Positions 22,625 through 34,369 of a stretch of 49,895 nt of DNA are shown one piece after another. The stretch covers positions 1 to 49,895 of the forward strand of contig WHUX01000306.1 of assembly GCA_015179025.1 (NCBI GenBank), given 5' to 3'. This stretch comes from Terfezia claveryi (lineage: Eukaryota > Ascomycota > Pezizomycetes > Pezizales > Pezizaceae). The notes under the pieces are model-generated. The model was not told the DNA's origin, did not search any database, and saw only the letters and a program-made list of their open reading frames with translations. The translations under genes and the position numbers were made by a program. How positions within the stretch are numbered: position 1 is the stretch's first letter; each line of letters starts with the position of its first letter.

Positions 22625-22847
22625 GATATATAGGAGGAATCAGAGGCTTTTACTCTAAAGTTCATGAGCTGTCTGCTGGTACTGGTACTGATAGATAATA
22701 TATCTAAGTATTTGGTTGCGTGGTTAAGGGGGGGTAAGACATTCGCCCACAAACATGCTAGCCGCGTTCAATGCATTAAATCTGAGTCAAGCGCACTGCA
22801 TACCTGCCCCTTTTATGCGGGATACCAAATTCATTGCCACCTAGCTG

Positions 22848-23156
22848 TATATGTCATAAAAGTACGAGTTTCTCATATATATATATAAGCTAGCAAATAT
22901 AAGGATTTCTTATATACTTATATATAAGTCTGCAAATGTATAGATTTCTTATATATATATATATATATCTCTAAAAGTATGAGTTTTTCGTACATATATA
23001 TATATATCTCTAAAAGCACGAGTTTCTCATATATATATATATATGTCTCCAAAAGTATGAGTTTCATACACATATATATATAAGTCTCTAAAAGTATGAG
23101 TGTCTTGCACATATATATATAAGCTCACAAATGTATGGATTTCTTGCATATATATA
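22848..23156. repeat. (TA)n-containing minisatellite, middle segment
   Basis: This has the same 37-bp type unit and orientation as 18891-19268. It is bounded by the right end of the first Tc1 element and the left end of the second. Confidence 0.9.
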
Positions 23157-24710
23157 CAGTACCCTAGCAAAAGTATCCGTACACTCCCCCTACATAATAT
23201 GCAGTGCTTATAGCATGAGGTAAGACATATTGTTTAAGACATGCAGCAAGTACAGCTTATAACTATATACGAGGTCAAGTGCAGTAGACAACACTTCTAT
23301 ATAGCAAAATGTCTTCAGTAGCAGTCCCACTCCCATTGAATTTAGAAGCAAATATAGCTAACCCAGTGCTGGCAGAACCACCAAGCAAAAGAAAGAAGGC
23401 AGAACTAACTAAGTTTCAAAAAGGGTAGATTGTTGGTGCATGAGCTTTTGGAGCTTCAATTAGGGAAATTGGATAGTAGTTAGACAGAAATGAGTCAACT
23501 ATACAGACATTTTTGAGGAGATATGATGAGAGGAGAAAATCAGAAAATCAAAGTCATAGTAGGCAGCCTCTTAAGATTTAAGATGATACTAGTGATCGAA
23601 TATTGGAATTAATTGAAGGAGATTAATCTATCATGAAGCTTAATCTTTACACTTAAGCTGAGCTTGATGTACATTCACAAACTATTGACTAGTTTCTGAA
23701 AAAGAAAGGTAAGTTTTTACCTAACCTCCTATAGGGACTTAATCTAATAATATGAACTGAAAGGTTACCGGAAGTGGATAGTGAAGAAAAGACTACAGTT
23801 AATAGAGGCACATACAGCTGCTCGTTTAAAATAGGCAGAAGAACAAAAGGATTAGACTGAGGAGCAGTGGGGATATTACATTTGGAGTGATGAATGCAAT
23901 GTTGAAAAGGGTAAAATAGGAGGTGTAAAGTAGGTATTTTGGAAAGAAGGAGAAAATCTATATCAAGTAGGCTTAGCGGATGGAACAAAGTAAATACAGT
24001 ACTTTTCTTTTAAGTTATATATTTTATTTCATGTACTAAATATTATATAGAATGGCAAAAGGAGTAACCCTTATGGTATGGGGATACTTTTGGGGCTCTA
24101 CACTTGGATATCTTTATCCATTACTTGTTGGGCATAACAACTTTAAGCATTATGTAGGGATTTTGGAAGTCTATCTTCTACTTGTAAAGGAAGATATGGC
24201 AACAGCTAGCATATCTATACTGATATTCATATAAGATAATTCCCCTATACATAACTCTTACTACAGTTTAGGTTGGTTACAAAATAAAGGATAGGAGGTT
24301 GTAGATCACCCAGCTTGCTTACTAGATCTCAACCCTATTGAATATATTTAGCATTATCTTAAGCAAATTTTATACCAAAGATTTCTAAATATTGCAACTT
24401 GTCGAGGAGGGCCAGTGACTGTCAAGAAAAGATTGGCAGATTACTTGTTAAAGGCTTGAAAAAAGATTCCATCTATGTTACTTAATACTTTAACAAGATC
24501 TATACTTCACTAAGTGGTAGCTGTAATTAAGGCAAAGAGATGGTATACAAAATATTAAGATCGCTGGGATAGCAGGACTGGAGAAAGGCCTTATAATAAT
24601 ATATATATGTAGATTTAGCTAGATATGTCTTACCTGTATAATATAGTTTCACATTACTGTATATAAGCTACATAAATTAAGGGTGCACAGATACTTTTGC
24701 TGGGATACTG
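23157..24710 (+). mobile_element. Second Tc1-like element
   Basis: The TIRs start CAGTACCCTAGCAAAAGTAT and, at the right end read inverted, CAGTATCCCAGCAAAAGTAT. TA flanks both sides (23155-23156, 24711-24712). Length is 1554 bp, usual for Tc1/mariner. It carries one decayed transposase gene on the plus strand and belongs to a different subfamily from the element at 19269. Confidence 0.9.
23309..24558 (+). pseudogene. Decayed Tc1-like transposase
   Basis: ATG at 23309 gives an N-terminus with a basic stretch (PPSKRKKAELTKFQKG) and a degraded helix-turn-helix. The catalytic part starts after a probable intron 23990-24050 (GTAAAT..TATAG), at the position equivalent to the intron in the 21433-22624 gene, and reads VTLMVWGYFWGSTLGYLYP, then a DN..IH-like site near 24235 and LNPIEYI near 24330. 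It ends RWYTKY at 24558. Many TAG/TAA stops and at least one frameshift make it inactive. Confidence 0.85.
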
Positions 24711-25124
24711 TATATATGTCTCCAAAAGCATAAGTTTCTCGTATATATATATATATATCTCCAAAAGTATAAGTTTCTTGTACATATATATATATGTCTC
24801 CAAAAGCATGAGTTTTTTGTACATATATATATAAGTTTCCAAAAGTACGAGTATCTCACACATATATATATAAGTCTCTAAAAGTATGAGTATCTCGTAC
24901 ATATATATATAAGTCTCTAAAAGTATGAGTATCTTATACATATATATATAAGTCTTCAAAAGTATGAGTTTCTCATATATATATTAATATAAGCCTATGA
25001 ATGTATAAATTTCTCATATATATATATATACATAAGCCTGCGAATACATGAATTTCTTATATATATATATATAAGCAGCAAGTATATAGGTTTCTCATAT
25101 ATATATACTTATATAAGCCCATGC
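24711..25124. repeat. (TA)n-containing minisatellite, right segment
   Basis: Units of TATATATATA plus AGTCTCCAAAAGCATGAGTT continue to the start of the right inverted arm. The small minus-strand frames rich in YIYMYE and LLETYIY are only repeat translations. Confidence 0.9.
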
Positions 25125-25668
25125 ATGCATGAATTCCTATAGAATATATTATAAAGTATGAACTCCATACATATTAGAGTACTTGTCTCGTTTACAGTAC
25201 TATGACTATAATTTCTCAATATGACTATTACTAGGCCAGGCATTGAGTAGTATGGCACTCATATGTGAAAGAGAGGCTGAGTGTCATTGATCACTATCAT
25301 GCCACTTTTCTTATTATCCTCTATCTCATTATTCTCGAAAAGTCTAAATTGTCAGCTTTAGCAGTTGGCTTTAGCAACTATAGTTTTTCTATATATATAC
25401 TTTCTTTCCCCATACTTTTTCCCTTTGCTCATTATTCCTAGCATATTACAGTGAGTTTTAGAGAGAGCATTAGAGTGAGAGTTAGAACGAGTATTAGAGT
25501 AAGAATTAGAGTAAGCATTAGAGTGAGAGTGAGAGCAATAGATACAATGAGTATTAGAGTGAAGTTTAGGCCAAGAGTTAGAGTGAGTGTTGCTGCATAC
25601 ATGTTTTATATATATATCTATTGCTAAATACCTTACTATATATATAATAATTGGTGAATACAATGAAT
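25125..25668. repeat. Right arm of an inverted repeat of about 0.5 kb
   Basis: This is the mirror of 18376-18890 (see there). The two arms with the minisatellite between them make a foldback-like unit once the two Tc1 insertions are removed. Confidence 0.85.
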
Positions 25669-26063
25669 ATTTCTACTGTATGCATATTCAAAAGTTGTAA
25701 ACCTAGCTACATAGCTGGCTGGTGTAAGAACATAGTAAATACAAGCTGTCAGCGGGTTATGTTTACCTACCAATTATATTGGAACAAAGGTTATATGTAT
25801 GCTTGCATCTTAGGTATGGGGGCAATATTCTAGTACGTCCCAAATATGAGATCAACTGCCCAGCATTAGTGTTGCATCCCAAGCAAGGGGCAACGTTCCA
25901 GTACGTCTAGATGCAAGAGCAACTGCCCACTGGCAGTATTAGTATTGTGTCACAGGTGAGGGGGCAATATTTTAATACATCTAGACATATAGGATACAAA
26001 GAACACAAACTTGCATCTGGATGCTTGTTGGTACATTTTGACACACATTTTTTTTTGCTGATG
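25669..26063. mobile_element. Remnant of a TIR element ending TTTTTTTTGCTGATG
   Basis: The right end at 26063 is the inverse of CATCAGCAAAAAAAA, the terminus of the 3907-6322 element. Inside are imperfect repeats of about 75 bp containing GGGGCAA, TAGTACGTC and GCAACTGCCCA (near 25815, 25875 and 25940), like subterminal repeats. The left end is not found, so it is probably truncated. Confidence 0.55.
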
Positions 26064-26630
26064 AATATAAGAATGAAAGTCAGATAGATTTCTGTTTGAG
26101 TTTTAAACTAGAAGTCTAAAAGAGCAGAAGTATAGTTGCAAGTTCAAAGGGTTCCTATTTTAAGAGTCAGACAGGTTTTGGTTTGACTTTTAAAATAGAC
26201 TCAAGTATAGAATAAGGTTCTAGAGACATAAGGTTATCTTACTAGGTCAATCTAGTAGATCCTCTAATTAAGTGAGGTATCTAGTTAGGTTTTCCAAGAT
26301 ATAGTTAGTAGCTATTCTAGGCAAGAGTAAAGTTAAGTTCTTTAAGCTAGTGTACTTATATAGACAAGTATATAGATTGTTGGTAAAGTATCAAGGTTTA
26401 CAAATTAAGAGTTGTACTAATATCTAGTATAATGGTTATAAGTTTCACAAGTTTTGTAAGTTACTAATAAGTATTAAGGTTTACGGGTTGAGAGTTTATA
26501 TCAATATTTAGCATAATTGTTACAAGTTTAAGTATAATTAGTAATAGTACTTAACAGACAAGTGTATAGGTTGTCAGTAATACTATAGTATAAGTTAAGG
26601 TCAAGTCCAAGGTTATAAGTAAAATCAAGG
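26064..26630. other. AT-rich spacer with internal duplication
   Basis: Two similar segments (about 26390-26460 and 26467-26530), each with AAGGTTTAC..TTAAGAGTT or GGTTGAGAGTT and TAGTATAATGGTTATAAGTTT, form an imperfect tandem duplication. No coding signal is seen. Confidence 0.5.
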
Positions 26631-27139
26631 TCATCAGCAAAGAAATTTTGGCGCCCTGACGCCCTGCAGGGGCTTCCTGACGCCTTGTCTCTATTATCTG
26701 CCCCCGGTGCCCCACCAGGCGTCCTCTGGCTAGTTTTCTTGCTCGCTGGCCCCTGTGTCTCCCTGGTGTCCCTTCCAAGCCCCACGCCGCCTGGGCGCCG
26801 CCACATTTCTGGTTACATATATTTTCTCTAGTCTACTCTCTTGATCTCATGTATCCTCGGCGTCCCTACCTACCCTCTTGTCGACTGTGCGCCCTCTTCC
26901 TGGTCTCACTTAACCCCTCTATCTACTCCTTTCCTCTGCCGTACCCCAGCCGTACCCCATCTACTAGTACCCAGCCGCCGACTCTCCTCCTTCTGGTACC
27001 TTTATCTCTCTCCTGCTCCATTTCCTACATGTTTGTCACTAGTTCTTCACCATTATAGTGCACTCCTGTCCAGACACATAACATATTCATATTCATATTG
27101 CCCTAGTATACATGAATCGCATACCTGGAAGCCTTTCCC
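26631..27139. other. Left subterminal region of the Plavaka element
   Basis: The first 150 bases are GC-rich with CCTGACGCC-type repeats and CCACCAGGCGTCC. Then come pyrimidine-rich sequence (TCCTCGGCGTCCC, CTCTTCCTGGTCTC) and an AT-richer stretch up to the transposase stop. Small open frames here are not credible genes. Confidence 0.5.
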
Positions 27140-30100
27140 TTAATCGTAGAGCTCATTCCACGTATTCATATCAATTCTATTGTTCATCAGCCACACACTG
27201 TCTTCCTTCAGCCCTATCAGATGCGCCATTCCTTCTATGTCTCCTATCCGAACAATATGTAATTTCCTTTCCGTATTCCCACGCTCCATCCGAACCATCC
27301 CTTCATCCCCGCCTGGCTTCTTCGAACCTCGTACCTGAAGCAACAATACCAGAGCTACCTCATAGACCCTGTTCACATGATCCCGTACACTCAAGAGCCC
27401 TTCCAGTCTGCCCACAATCTTCCCATCTAACTCCCCATTAGCCGCCTCTGAACGTACTCTGCGCCGCACCTACACCCAATCAGCCCTAGGTTTACCTAAT
27501 TTCCGAAATGGCTGCCCCGCTGTCCACCAGAGGTTATGCATCTGCATACCTTTACTTTGGAATTGCGGTACTTCCATCGAGAGCTTCGTATAATAGTGCG
27601 TGGGGAACTGTGCAATCTTTTCTAGACTCACTGAGCCTGCTGCGAGCCCCGTGTTCAGCCTCAGGTATTCATAAAACTGCTCGAGAAGCCTAGTTAATAT
27701 CAGTTTTCCCGCAAGCTTCCTCATCGATGTGCCTTCCACATCATCGGAAACTTGTTTACCCCCTAATCTTACACTCTTAGAGTTTCTTGCGTACATTGGA
27801 GTTTCTTTTGGCTGCTTGGAATATTCTGTATGCTCAGGGGCTTCCGGTGACCTAATCAGATCTATGATTTCGCGCCCAAACTGAAACTCACGACTCCAAA
27901 CCTTGATGTTCAGTTCCCTCATTCGTAATGCATGTTCCCTAGTGATGATATCCAGGATTTGCTCGGTGGCATTCACATGGTTAGATCTCCGATACGCATC
28001 CTTTAATAGTTTGTGAAGAGCTTCTGTAACCTCCGTCAAGTACTGAGGTAGGCTCCCGAAGTCCTTTATCTGAGTGTTATAGTGTGACAGCAGATGTATC
28101 TTCAGGAAGTTGAAATCGGCTTGTGAGAGGATGTCCTGTATCACCTATTGTCCCTCTTGTCGATCTTCCGAGGCCAAATTTTTCCGTTTCGTGCTACTAA
28201 GCTGGAAATATTCCTCCAGCTTACCCTGATGTACTCCACGTTGATCAACTGCCAACTCCCAACAGGCCTCTTTTGCACTCTGATGGTCTCTTTTTGTTGC
28301 TCGGAACTCACTGAAGACATGGAGGTTATCATGGAACTTTCAGAGATATCGATCCATATACCCGATCGTCTGTGGCGTGTGACTCCTGTACTGTGCCACA
28401 AGACTGAAGTCCGTAATATATCGCACATAACGGATAGCCTTCTTGCTTTCTGCCTTCACCCCTGCAGACAGACTGACGATGTCTGTAATCGGATCATATA
28501 GTGCTGCTGTGAAGCAAGCTAATATCACTCGATTAAGCCCTCGCATTTCTGTGCCACTCCACATCGTGATCTGCCGATAGCGCTTCTGTGGTAGTCGATA
28601 CTCTAGGTATGGTGGTATCTGTTCCCAGATCTTATCGAACACTTCCAAACAATGGTGCTTACCAAGAAACTGCTCTATCCAACTCATCAGATGCTTGAGT
28701 ATCCCCAGTAGAATATTGTACAGTATGTCACCCCGAACCATCACCGGTGGCTGAACCCCTAGAACTCGCAAATGTAACCACAGGGCGTTTTCAATGGGCT
28801 TGACGCCAGCATCACCCAAACTAGCCAGACGTTAACAATATTCTAACCACACTCGTTCACGTGACTTACACACCTTTCTATATCCCCTGCCAGAAAAAGC
28901 CTCTTATAAGCCGCGTGATTGTGCTGTCCAAGTGGGGTTTTTGAGAGTACTCCAAGTTGTTGGGGACTTGCAATGCAAACGGAGTAGCGATTTGTCTTAA
29001 CATAATGTATATTCACATTTTCCATATGATCCGCAAGCCACGTGGAGAGAATTGGGATACACTTCCGGACCTTGCTATCCCCACATAGCATGTTTAACCC
29101 TCCTGCCTGCAAATTTTGTTAACAGACGCCTCTACACCTGTGTAGCATTGCATACGTACCTTGTATATTGTTGTCAATGGCTACAGGATGCGTGCAACAA
29201 TCATGTATTGTACTCTCAGAGCATCATGTGCCTGATCCTTCATCGAGAAACCCGCAACCTTATTGTTCCGCTTGGGACTGACTGGGAAAAGGCCTATTAG
29301 GATCCACGCTTGTGATGATGGCTTATTGCAAATTTCGGACAGGATATTGCCTATGCTCATGAACAATGGCCATAATTTCTTGTCCCCGGAGAAATTCGTT
29401 AGGCAAGTTTGATCAGACTTGAAAAGTACAGGCACCAGCGATGACCTTACTGGTAGCGTCTTCTATTGTCTCCTTAGTACCTGCTCTTGTATTTCGAGGA
29501 AAGTTTCTATACTTGCGTCCTCCACCACCAATCACCAGTATGCATTTCTGTATATACTCGGTTACCCTCCTCGTCGAATTCGTGTATTGGTGCAAATACC
29601 AGATGTTCAGCGTAGGCCCGTTGCCGAAGCAGATACTGGATCATATGTTCAACATCCCTGTAATAGAATGCACAGCCTTGCTGGAGGTGGAAGTCGACTG
29701 TTCCTTTTATCCATTCCGGTTCATCAATCATGTCATGCATTTTATTTCTCTACATATACCCTGACTGAAAATGGACCCCATGGGCTTCTAGTATCAGACT
29801 TTCTTTAAAAAAGCGATCTATATTCGCCAATGAAGTTTTGCTCTCATGGAAGAACCTCGCAAGCTTGTATTCATATGCACTCTTAAAGGGAAATATCGGG
29901 TTGAATTGAAGCCATTGTAGATCATCCAAGGCTCTTGTTCCTATTATCTTTCCAACCTCATACTCCGCCGGCAGACATTCTGTAACTGGTCGAGAACCTT
30001 CCCCATATAGGGCTGCCGCATCACTAGGCGCATTGGGATCTAATAGTAGATCCTATAAGTTAGAGCTTTGTTCCTATCTGGTGTTTATTCAATGTTTTCA

Positions 30101-30543
30101 AGTCCCTTACCCTCCCCTGCTTCCACCTCCGCTCTGCTGGATTCCGGTTGCTCCTGCGTATGACTAAGAAAATTGGACAACAAATCTCCGGTTTCTGTGG
30201 GTCGTTTCGCAGGTTTTGAACGTATTTCCGTTTCCTGAAGAGAAATAGAATGTCCCCGCTTCTGGCTTGGATAGGGTTGTTGTGTCTGCTGGTGATTCTC
30301 GACACGTTCTACTACTGACAGTGTCGCACACTCTAGATGCTTGGTTCGCAGGTCTCTGCCATAGTATCCAGCTCTCCGGAATTCAAAGTGACAAAACCGA
30401 CAACGCATCCTGTATGTGCGATTAGAAGGCACTCACTCGTGTCCGCGTTGGCGATGTGCCAAACAGTCAATATGGAGGTCCACAACATCATCTGAAAGGC
30501 AGTCCTGAACTGCCTCTGACCGTGCGATAGGGTCTCCTGCCAT
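27140..30543 (-). pseudogene. Plavaka-type transposase, multi-exon, with C-to-T stops
   Basis: About 1,050 codons. An N-terminal zinc finger (MRCRFCHFEF..TKHLEC, near 30420) is followed by a linker and YEYKLARFFHESKTSLANID. Then comes FAPIHEFDEEGNRVY leading to MHTGDWWWRTQ (29513), intron 29512-29463, and exon KTLPVRSSLVPVLFKSDQTC and LTNFSGDKKLWPLF. Intron 29159-29107 leads to the core with GDILYNILLGILKHLMSWIE and MWSGTEMRGLNRVILACFT, and DFNFLKIHLLSHY near 28100. These are family signatures. In-frame stops at 30433, 29750, 29181, 28832, 28340, 28145 and 27470 all fit CAG, CAA or CGA changed by C to T. A frame change near 28880 and one unplaced intron near 30080 remain. Confidence 0.85.
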
Positions 30544-31534
30544 TCCGCTTAGAGCAACCAAGGAAGGCTACACTGGGTGCCAACCAGACTACTACAGTAT
30601 CTTACAAACACGCTAGCTAAAAGCCCCGAAGATAGCTGTGGTGTCTCGCGGGGGCTGGTGCCCGCTAGGCTAGCAGAGAGTCTTTCGGGAGGCGGCTAGT
30701 GCCAACCAGAATAAGTCTAGTGTGGTCTTATTTGTACGGGTCGGGCTGCCCAACAAGTTTTAGATAGACCGACTGCACGTGAGGGCTAAGCCTCTCACGT
30801 CCTCCACCAAGTTTCTCTCGTCTGTATTAACCACACTAAGCTGGAGTAAGACTAAACTTCTCCTCCGCGTCCAGACAAAGATATTGCCCAATACAGCATA
30901 TAGTGTCGCCACACAGACCCCACATTAGGAAGTAGAGATATCTTGATGCTGGTGCTCTATGCCCTCAATAACTAGTGGTCTTATAGAACAAATGTTGCTA
31001 CCCTGCAAACAACCGAATTGATTAGCTTGTAGTGCGTATGGGTCAGTCCGAAGCCGGATCACCGCAAGCTAGCAATGCGTGATCGTGGAATTTTCTTTCT
31101 GTAGATAGCAAACAAAGAAAGTTGGCATGGACCCTGAAAAGATTCCTATATATACTGTCTATTGACTCCAGTTGTATTCTTTGCCCACAAACCCCAGAAG
31201 TTAGATGGTCAGAACCTTTCTGCATATCTGCCTTGATCTCCGAAAAGGACTCAAAGCGTACTGCAAACCCTATACAAGCCTAACCACTCTATACTAGACT
31301 AATCACCCTATTCAGGACTGATCGTTGTAATCTCATTACCCCACGAAGTTGGACGGTCCCAAGCGCTCTGGTTATTTACACAGGTAAGAGCATACTGAAA
31401 AGTTAGTAGCGGACTTGCAGTGTACTGATGCATACTCTGTGTAGCATGAAGCGTAGTATAACAATTGAAAAGTATAGATGAGCCTCTATATACATATCTA
31501 CAAACAATATTAATATATGGCTAGGTACCTCATT
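30544..31534. promoter_or_regulatory. Shared intergenic region between divergent transposase and accessory genes
   Basis: About 1 kb separates the two divergent starts. TATA-like strings occur near 31140 (CTATATATACTG) and 31475 (CTCTATATACATATC). GTGCCAACCAGACTA occurs near 30575 and, as a variant, near 30698; a third copy is near 34062. Such repeated motifs between divergent genes could bind an element-encoded protein, but that is inference. Confidence 0.4.
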
Positions 31535-33734
31535 ATGGGAACAAAGAAAAGGAAGCTCGTAGAGGCGAGTGACAGCGGTGATCCGGCAAGAGAGTCAAGT
31601 GGTGATGAGGACTACGGCACCAAGTAATTTGCCGACGCATTGGGCTTTAATAACCCTGAGGTCCCAAAGACCCTTTACCAGATTTGGAGAAATTGCATGC
31701 AGCGTGCTATGGCTGAATTTGGGGTCTATGGGCTAGGAGAGTCTGGTCACGATAGATTTGCCCGGTTTTGTGAATGGGGCGCGGCGCACCCAGCAATGGC
31801 CCCAAGAGAGCAAATTAATTACCATGACGAAGCCATACGAGGTGCTCTCAATTAGTTGATGCAGAACGTCACTAAGAAGGTCTGAAAATTGAGTCAGGTG
31901 ATGTGGGAAGCTATTGCAGATGCTCGAGCCGTATTTGAAGCGGCTAATCCAGATATCGTAGTTGAACCAGTCAATCGGCTACCAGATATAGGGGCTCCGA
32001 GAGCCAACCCAGCATACATGCCAGGTAACCAGGGGTCTGTCAAGGCAAGAACAGCGTCCACCGCAGAGAGGCAGAGAGCTGCCGCTCGCATAGCAAGACC
32101 AGATGCTACCTCTGTTCGGGAAGCAGCCCCAGCAAGACCCTTACTAGTACCAGTAATTATTTCGCCAGTGGTCCCAGCCAAACGCTCTCTCACCAAGCGG
32201 CCTCCCCCGAAAGCGCCTCCCTCTAAAGCGCCTCCCGCTACCAAAGCGACCCCAGCTCCCAAACCCACAAAGACTCCACTTCGTACTCTGCCTTTCACTC
32301 CCAAACAGGCACCACCGCAGGCAACTCGCCTACCTCCACCAGATCACAGCAGACCCCCACCGACTGGGCCCAGGGTCCCGATAGCGGGGGCACCAGCGGG
32401 AGTTGCTGGTGGACCTTTAGCGGTGGCAGTATGTAGGCAGCCACATTCTGCCGGTTGGGCACCGGCTGTGGGGGGGCCTCTGCAATCGGTGCGTATTCAC
32501 ATAATCACGCCAGAGCAACATGGGCTAGACCCCCTGTATGGGGGCTGGGTCTTCACGTCCGCTACCATCTCTGCCACAGTGGTATTGGGTTTATACAGTA
32601 TCACAGTAATAGAGGCAGCAGCTGCACCTTATATCCCTCCAGGCCGGGTTATGCAGTTTTTGTACAGTCTAGACATGGCAGGCAGGTTCGTGCACATTGA
32701 GATAGATTATGTACTAGGAGCAGCCCTTATGGGACACCAGGGCCCCTACCTACTCGACTTCCTACTGGAGCTGGCTCCAATGTCTACACCACATACACTG
32801 GCTCCACCACGTACATTGGGTGCAGTAGAACTGGCAGCTACCCTGAAAAGTACAGTCCCCAAGCTAAAGGATGGATTGGTTGCCAAAGGTACTAAAGCAG
32901 GTAAGTCCGACAAGACAGGCAAGGGTGGAATGCCGGCATTCGAGGTGGCAACACCAGCCAAGAAGCCAAAGGTAGCCAAGCGTCCAATGCCAGCTACAGA
33001 GAATCCAGCACCAGCAAAGGAGCTAAAGAGGACAACCACGTCTCTCTCGGCCGCTAAGCATGTCAAGGGTCCAACGGCAACTAGTGGGAAGCCCCGCCAA
33101 GGAGGACAGGCTACCAAGGATGCACAAGGTATATATGATACTGAGGTAAAAAAAACGGCTGCCAAGGATGCACAAGGTGCACATGACCCTAAGGTAAAAA
33201 AAACGTCTGCCAAGGGTACCCTAGCTGCATGGGGATCAGTTGAACCAGGACTCACTAAGCGGCAGTCGGGTGGGACGGAGGACGGGACGGGCCATGCCCC
33301 CAGTCAAGGGCTACTCCAAACGGCGAGGGTGCGGGGGCTAGTCCCAGAAAGCTGGTACCGCACCGGCTCAGGTATGCTAACCAGACAAGGCTCGAGTGTT
33401 GCCCGTGAGGCACTAAAATACATAGCGGGGACGTGTGAAGGCTGGTGAGTACACATTAAACCTGATTGAGGAGTGGTGCTTATAATCTGTTATAGGTGTC
33501 CGTCGGCGGCGGGCTACTTACAGGGAGTTTAGGGTAGAAGCGGGTGGGGATACAAGCGCGGATGAGGGTGGGAATACTAGTGCAGATGATATGGGTGCGG
33601 ATATGCCTGCGAATGATGAGAGTGAGGCTGGGGATGATCAAAGCATGGATGAGCTAATGGATGATGAGGACGACTTAGTGGAAGAATAGGACTATGGTGC
33701 AGATAACAATGATGGTGAAGATGACGAAGAGTGA
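31535..33734 (+). pseudogene. Accessory protein 1: Pro/Lys-rich with conserved central domain and acidic tail
   Basis: ATG 31535 opens about 706 codons with one intron (33445-33523, GTGAGT..TTACAG). An N-terminal segment (NNPEVPKTLYQIWRNCM, FARFCEWGAAHPAMAPREQ) is followed by a helical part, a proline-rich linker (PPPKAPPSKAPPATKA), a compact domain (RIHIITPEQHGLDPLYGGW, YSLDMAGRFVHIEIDYVLG), lysine-rich imperfect repeats (DAQG.YD.EVKKTAAK) and an Asp/Glu-rich end. Stops at 31625 (TAA), 31853 (TAG), 31883 (TGA) and 33687 (TAG) fit C-to-T damage. A decayed homologue lies at 11255-12480. No family is recognised. By position it could play the part of a DNA-binding helper such as TNPA of CACTA elements; that is a guess. 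Confidence 0.65.
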
Positions 33735-34369
33735 ATAGGAACTTAATTGTGATGTACAGCGGTTTTGATGGATTTCATTGGTGTTATGTGTTTTATTATC
33801 TGAAGGATCTTGGGGTGTAAGTGTGCAGGTTGCAGGGAGTCTGTTTCTTATTTTTTTTTACACATTACTATGGGGGGTCGCAGGTAGTGTGGTTAGGGGA
33901 ATATAAGAGTGGTTGGCAAAGTAGTTGGATATATTCGGGATTGTACAAGAATGGTTGAGCTGGTATGGGTCAGAGGGTAGATGCAAGGAGTGCGAGTAGA
34001 TAGGCCAGATGTGGTAATGAGATAGAAGTTGCTCAGACACGTGCAGCTAGTCCATAGTGCAGTGCCAACCAGACTATACATTACACAATAAGGGTGGGTG
34101 ATACAAAAGGAGACCCCATTCGCACTGGATATCTGCTTATTCTACCAACGAACTTTGGGAGTCCCAATTTCTGATGGGTTCGAACTCTGATAATATACAT
34201 ACGTACTACAGAGGTTTCTCCATCCCAGAGCCCCTGCCATCTAGAGTCTTTTCCATCCCAGCTTCTTCTCTATCCTAGGGTCTACTACATCCCAGTGCAA
34301 TCTCCATCTCAGGGTATTTATCCGAGGTCGTCAACCCTTCTCTATTTTAAAATCTTCAGCATCCGCAAT
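33735..34369. other. Spacer between the two accessory genes
   Basis: A poly(T) run near 33850, one GTGCCAACCAGACTA motif near 34062, and a pyrimidine-rich leader (CCATCCCAG and CATCTCAGGG repeats near 34230-34315) before the next start. No gene seen. A GGGTTCGAACTC string near 34168 resembles a pol III B box but has no matching tRNA fold. Confidence 0.5.

Larger units (their letters stand above)
19269..22847 (-). mobile_element. Tc1-like element with extra reading frame and G-rich minisatellite
   Basis: The ends are inverted copies starting CAGCTAGGTGGCAATGAATT and continuing TGGTA, with TA target duplications at 19267-19268 and 22848-22849. At 3.6 kb it is more than twice the usual Tc1 length. 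The right half holds a minus-strand transposase. The left half holds a plus-strand frame (19548-20075) and tandem repeats (20085-21270) converging on it. Confidence 0.9.

Noticed and set aside
19269..22847. CRISPR-like array
   Set aside because: Repeats are contiguous or shuffled minisatellite units without unique spacers, in a eukaryotic context.
24654..24959. Minus-strand frame rich in YIYMYE and LLETYIY
   Set aside because: Translation of the TA-rich minisatellite; the same pattern is repeated in the other segments.
27112..29808. Plus-strand frames inside the transposase region (for example 28148-28501, 29419-29808)
   Set aside because: Shadows of the minus-strand transposase exons.
31894..33255. 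Long minus-strand frames opposite accessory gene 1
   Set aside because: Antisense of Pro/Ala/Lys-rich codons; the sense strand has the conserved translation and intron.
34090..34190. tRNA-like gene because of GGGTTCGAACTC
   Set aside because: No pairing T-arm stem, acceptor stem or A box at the right distance.
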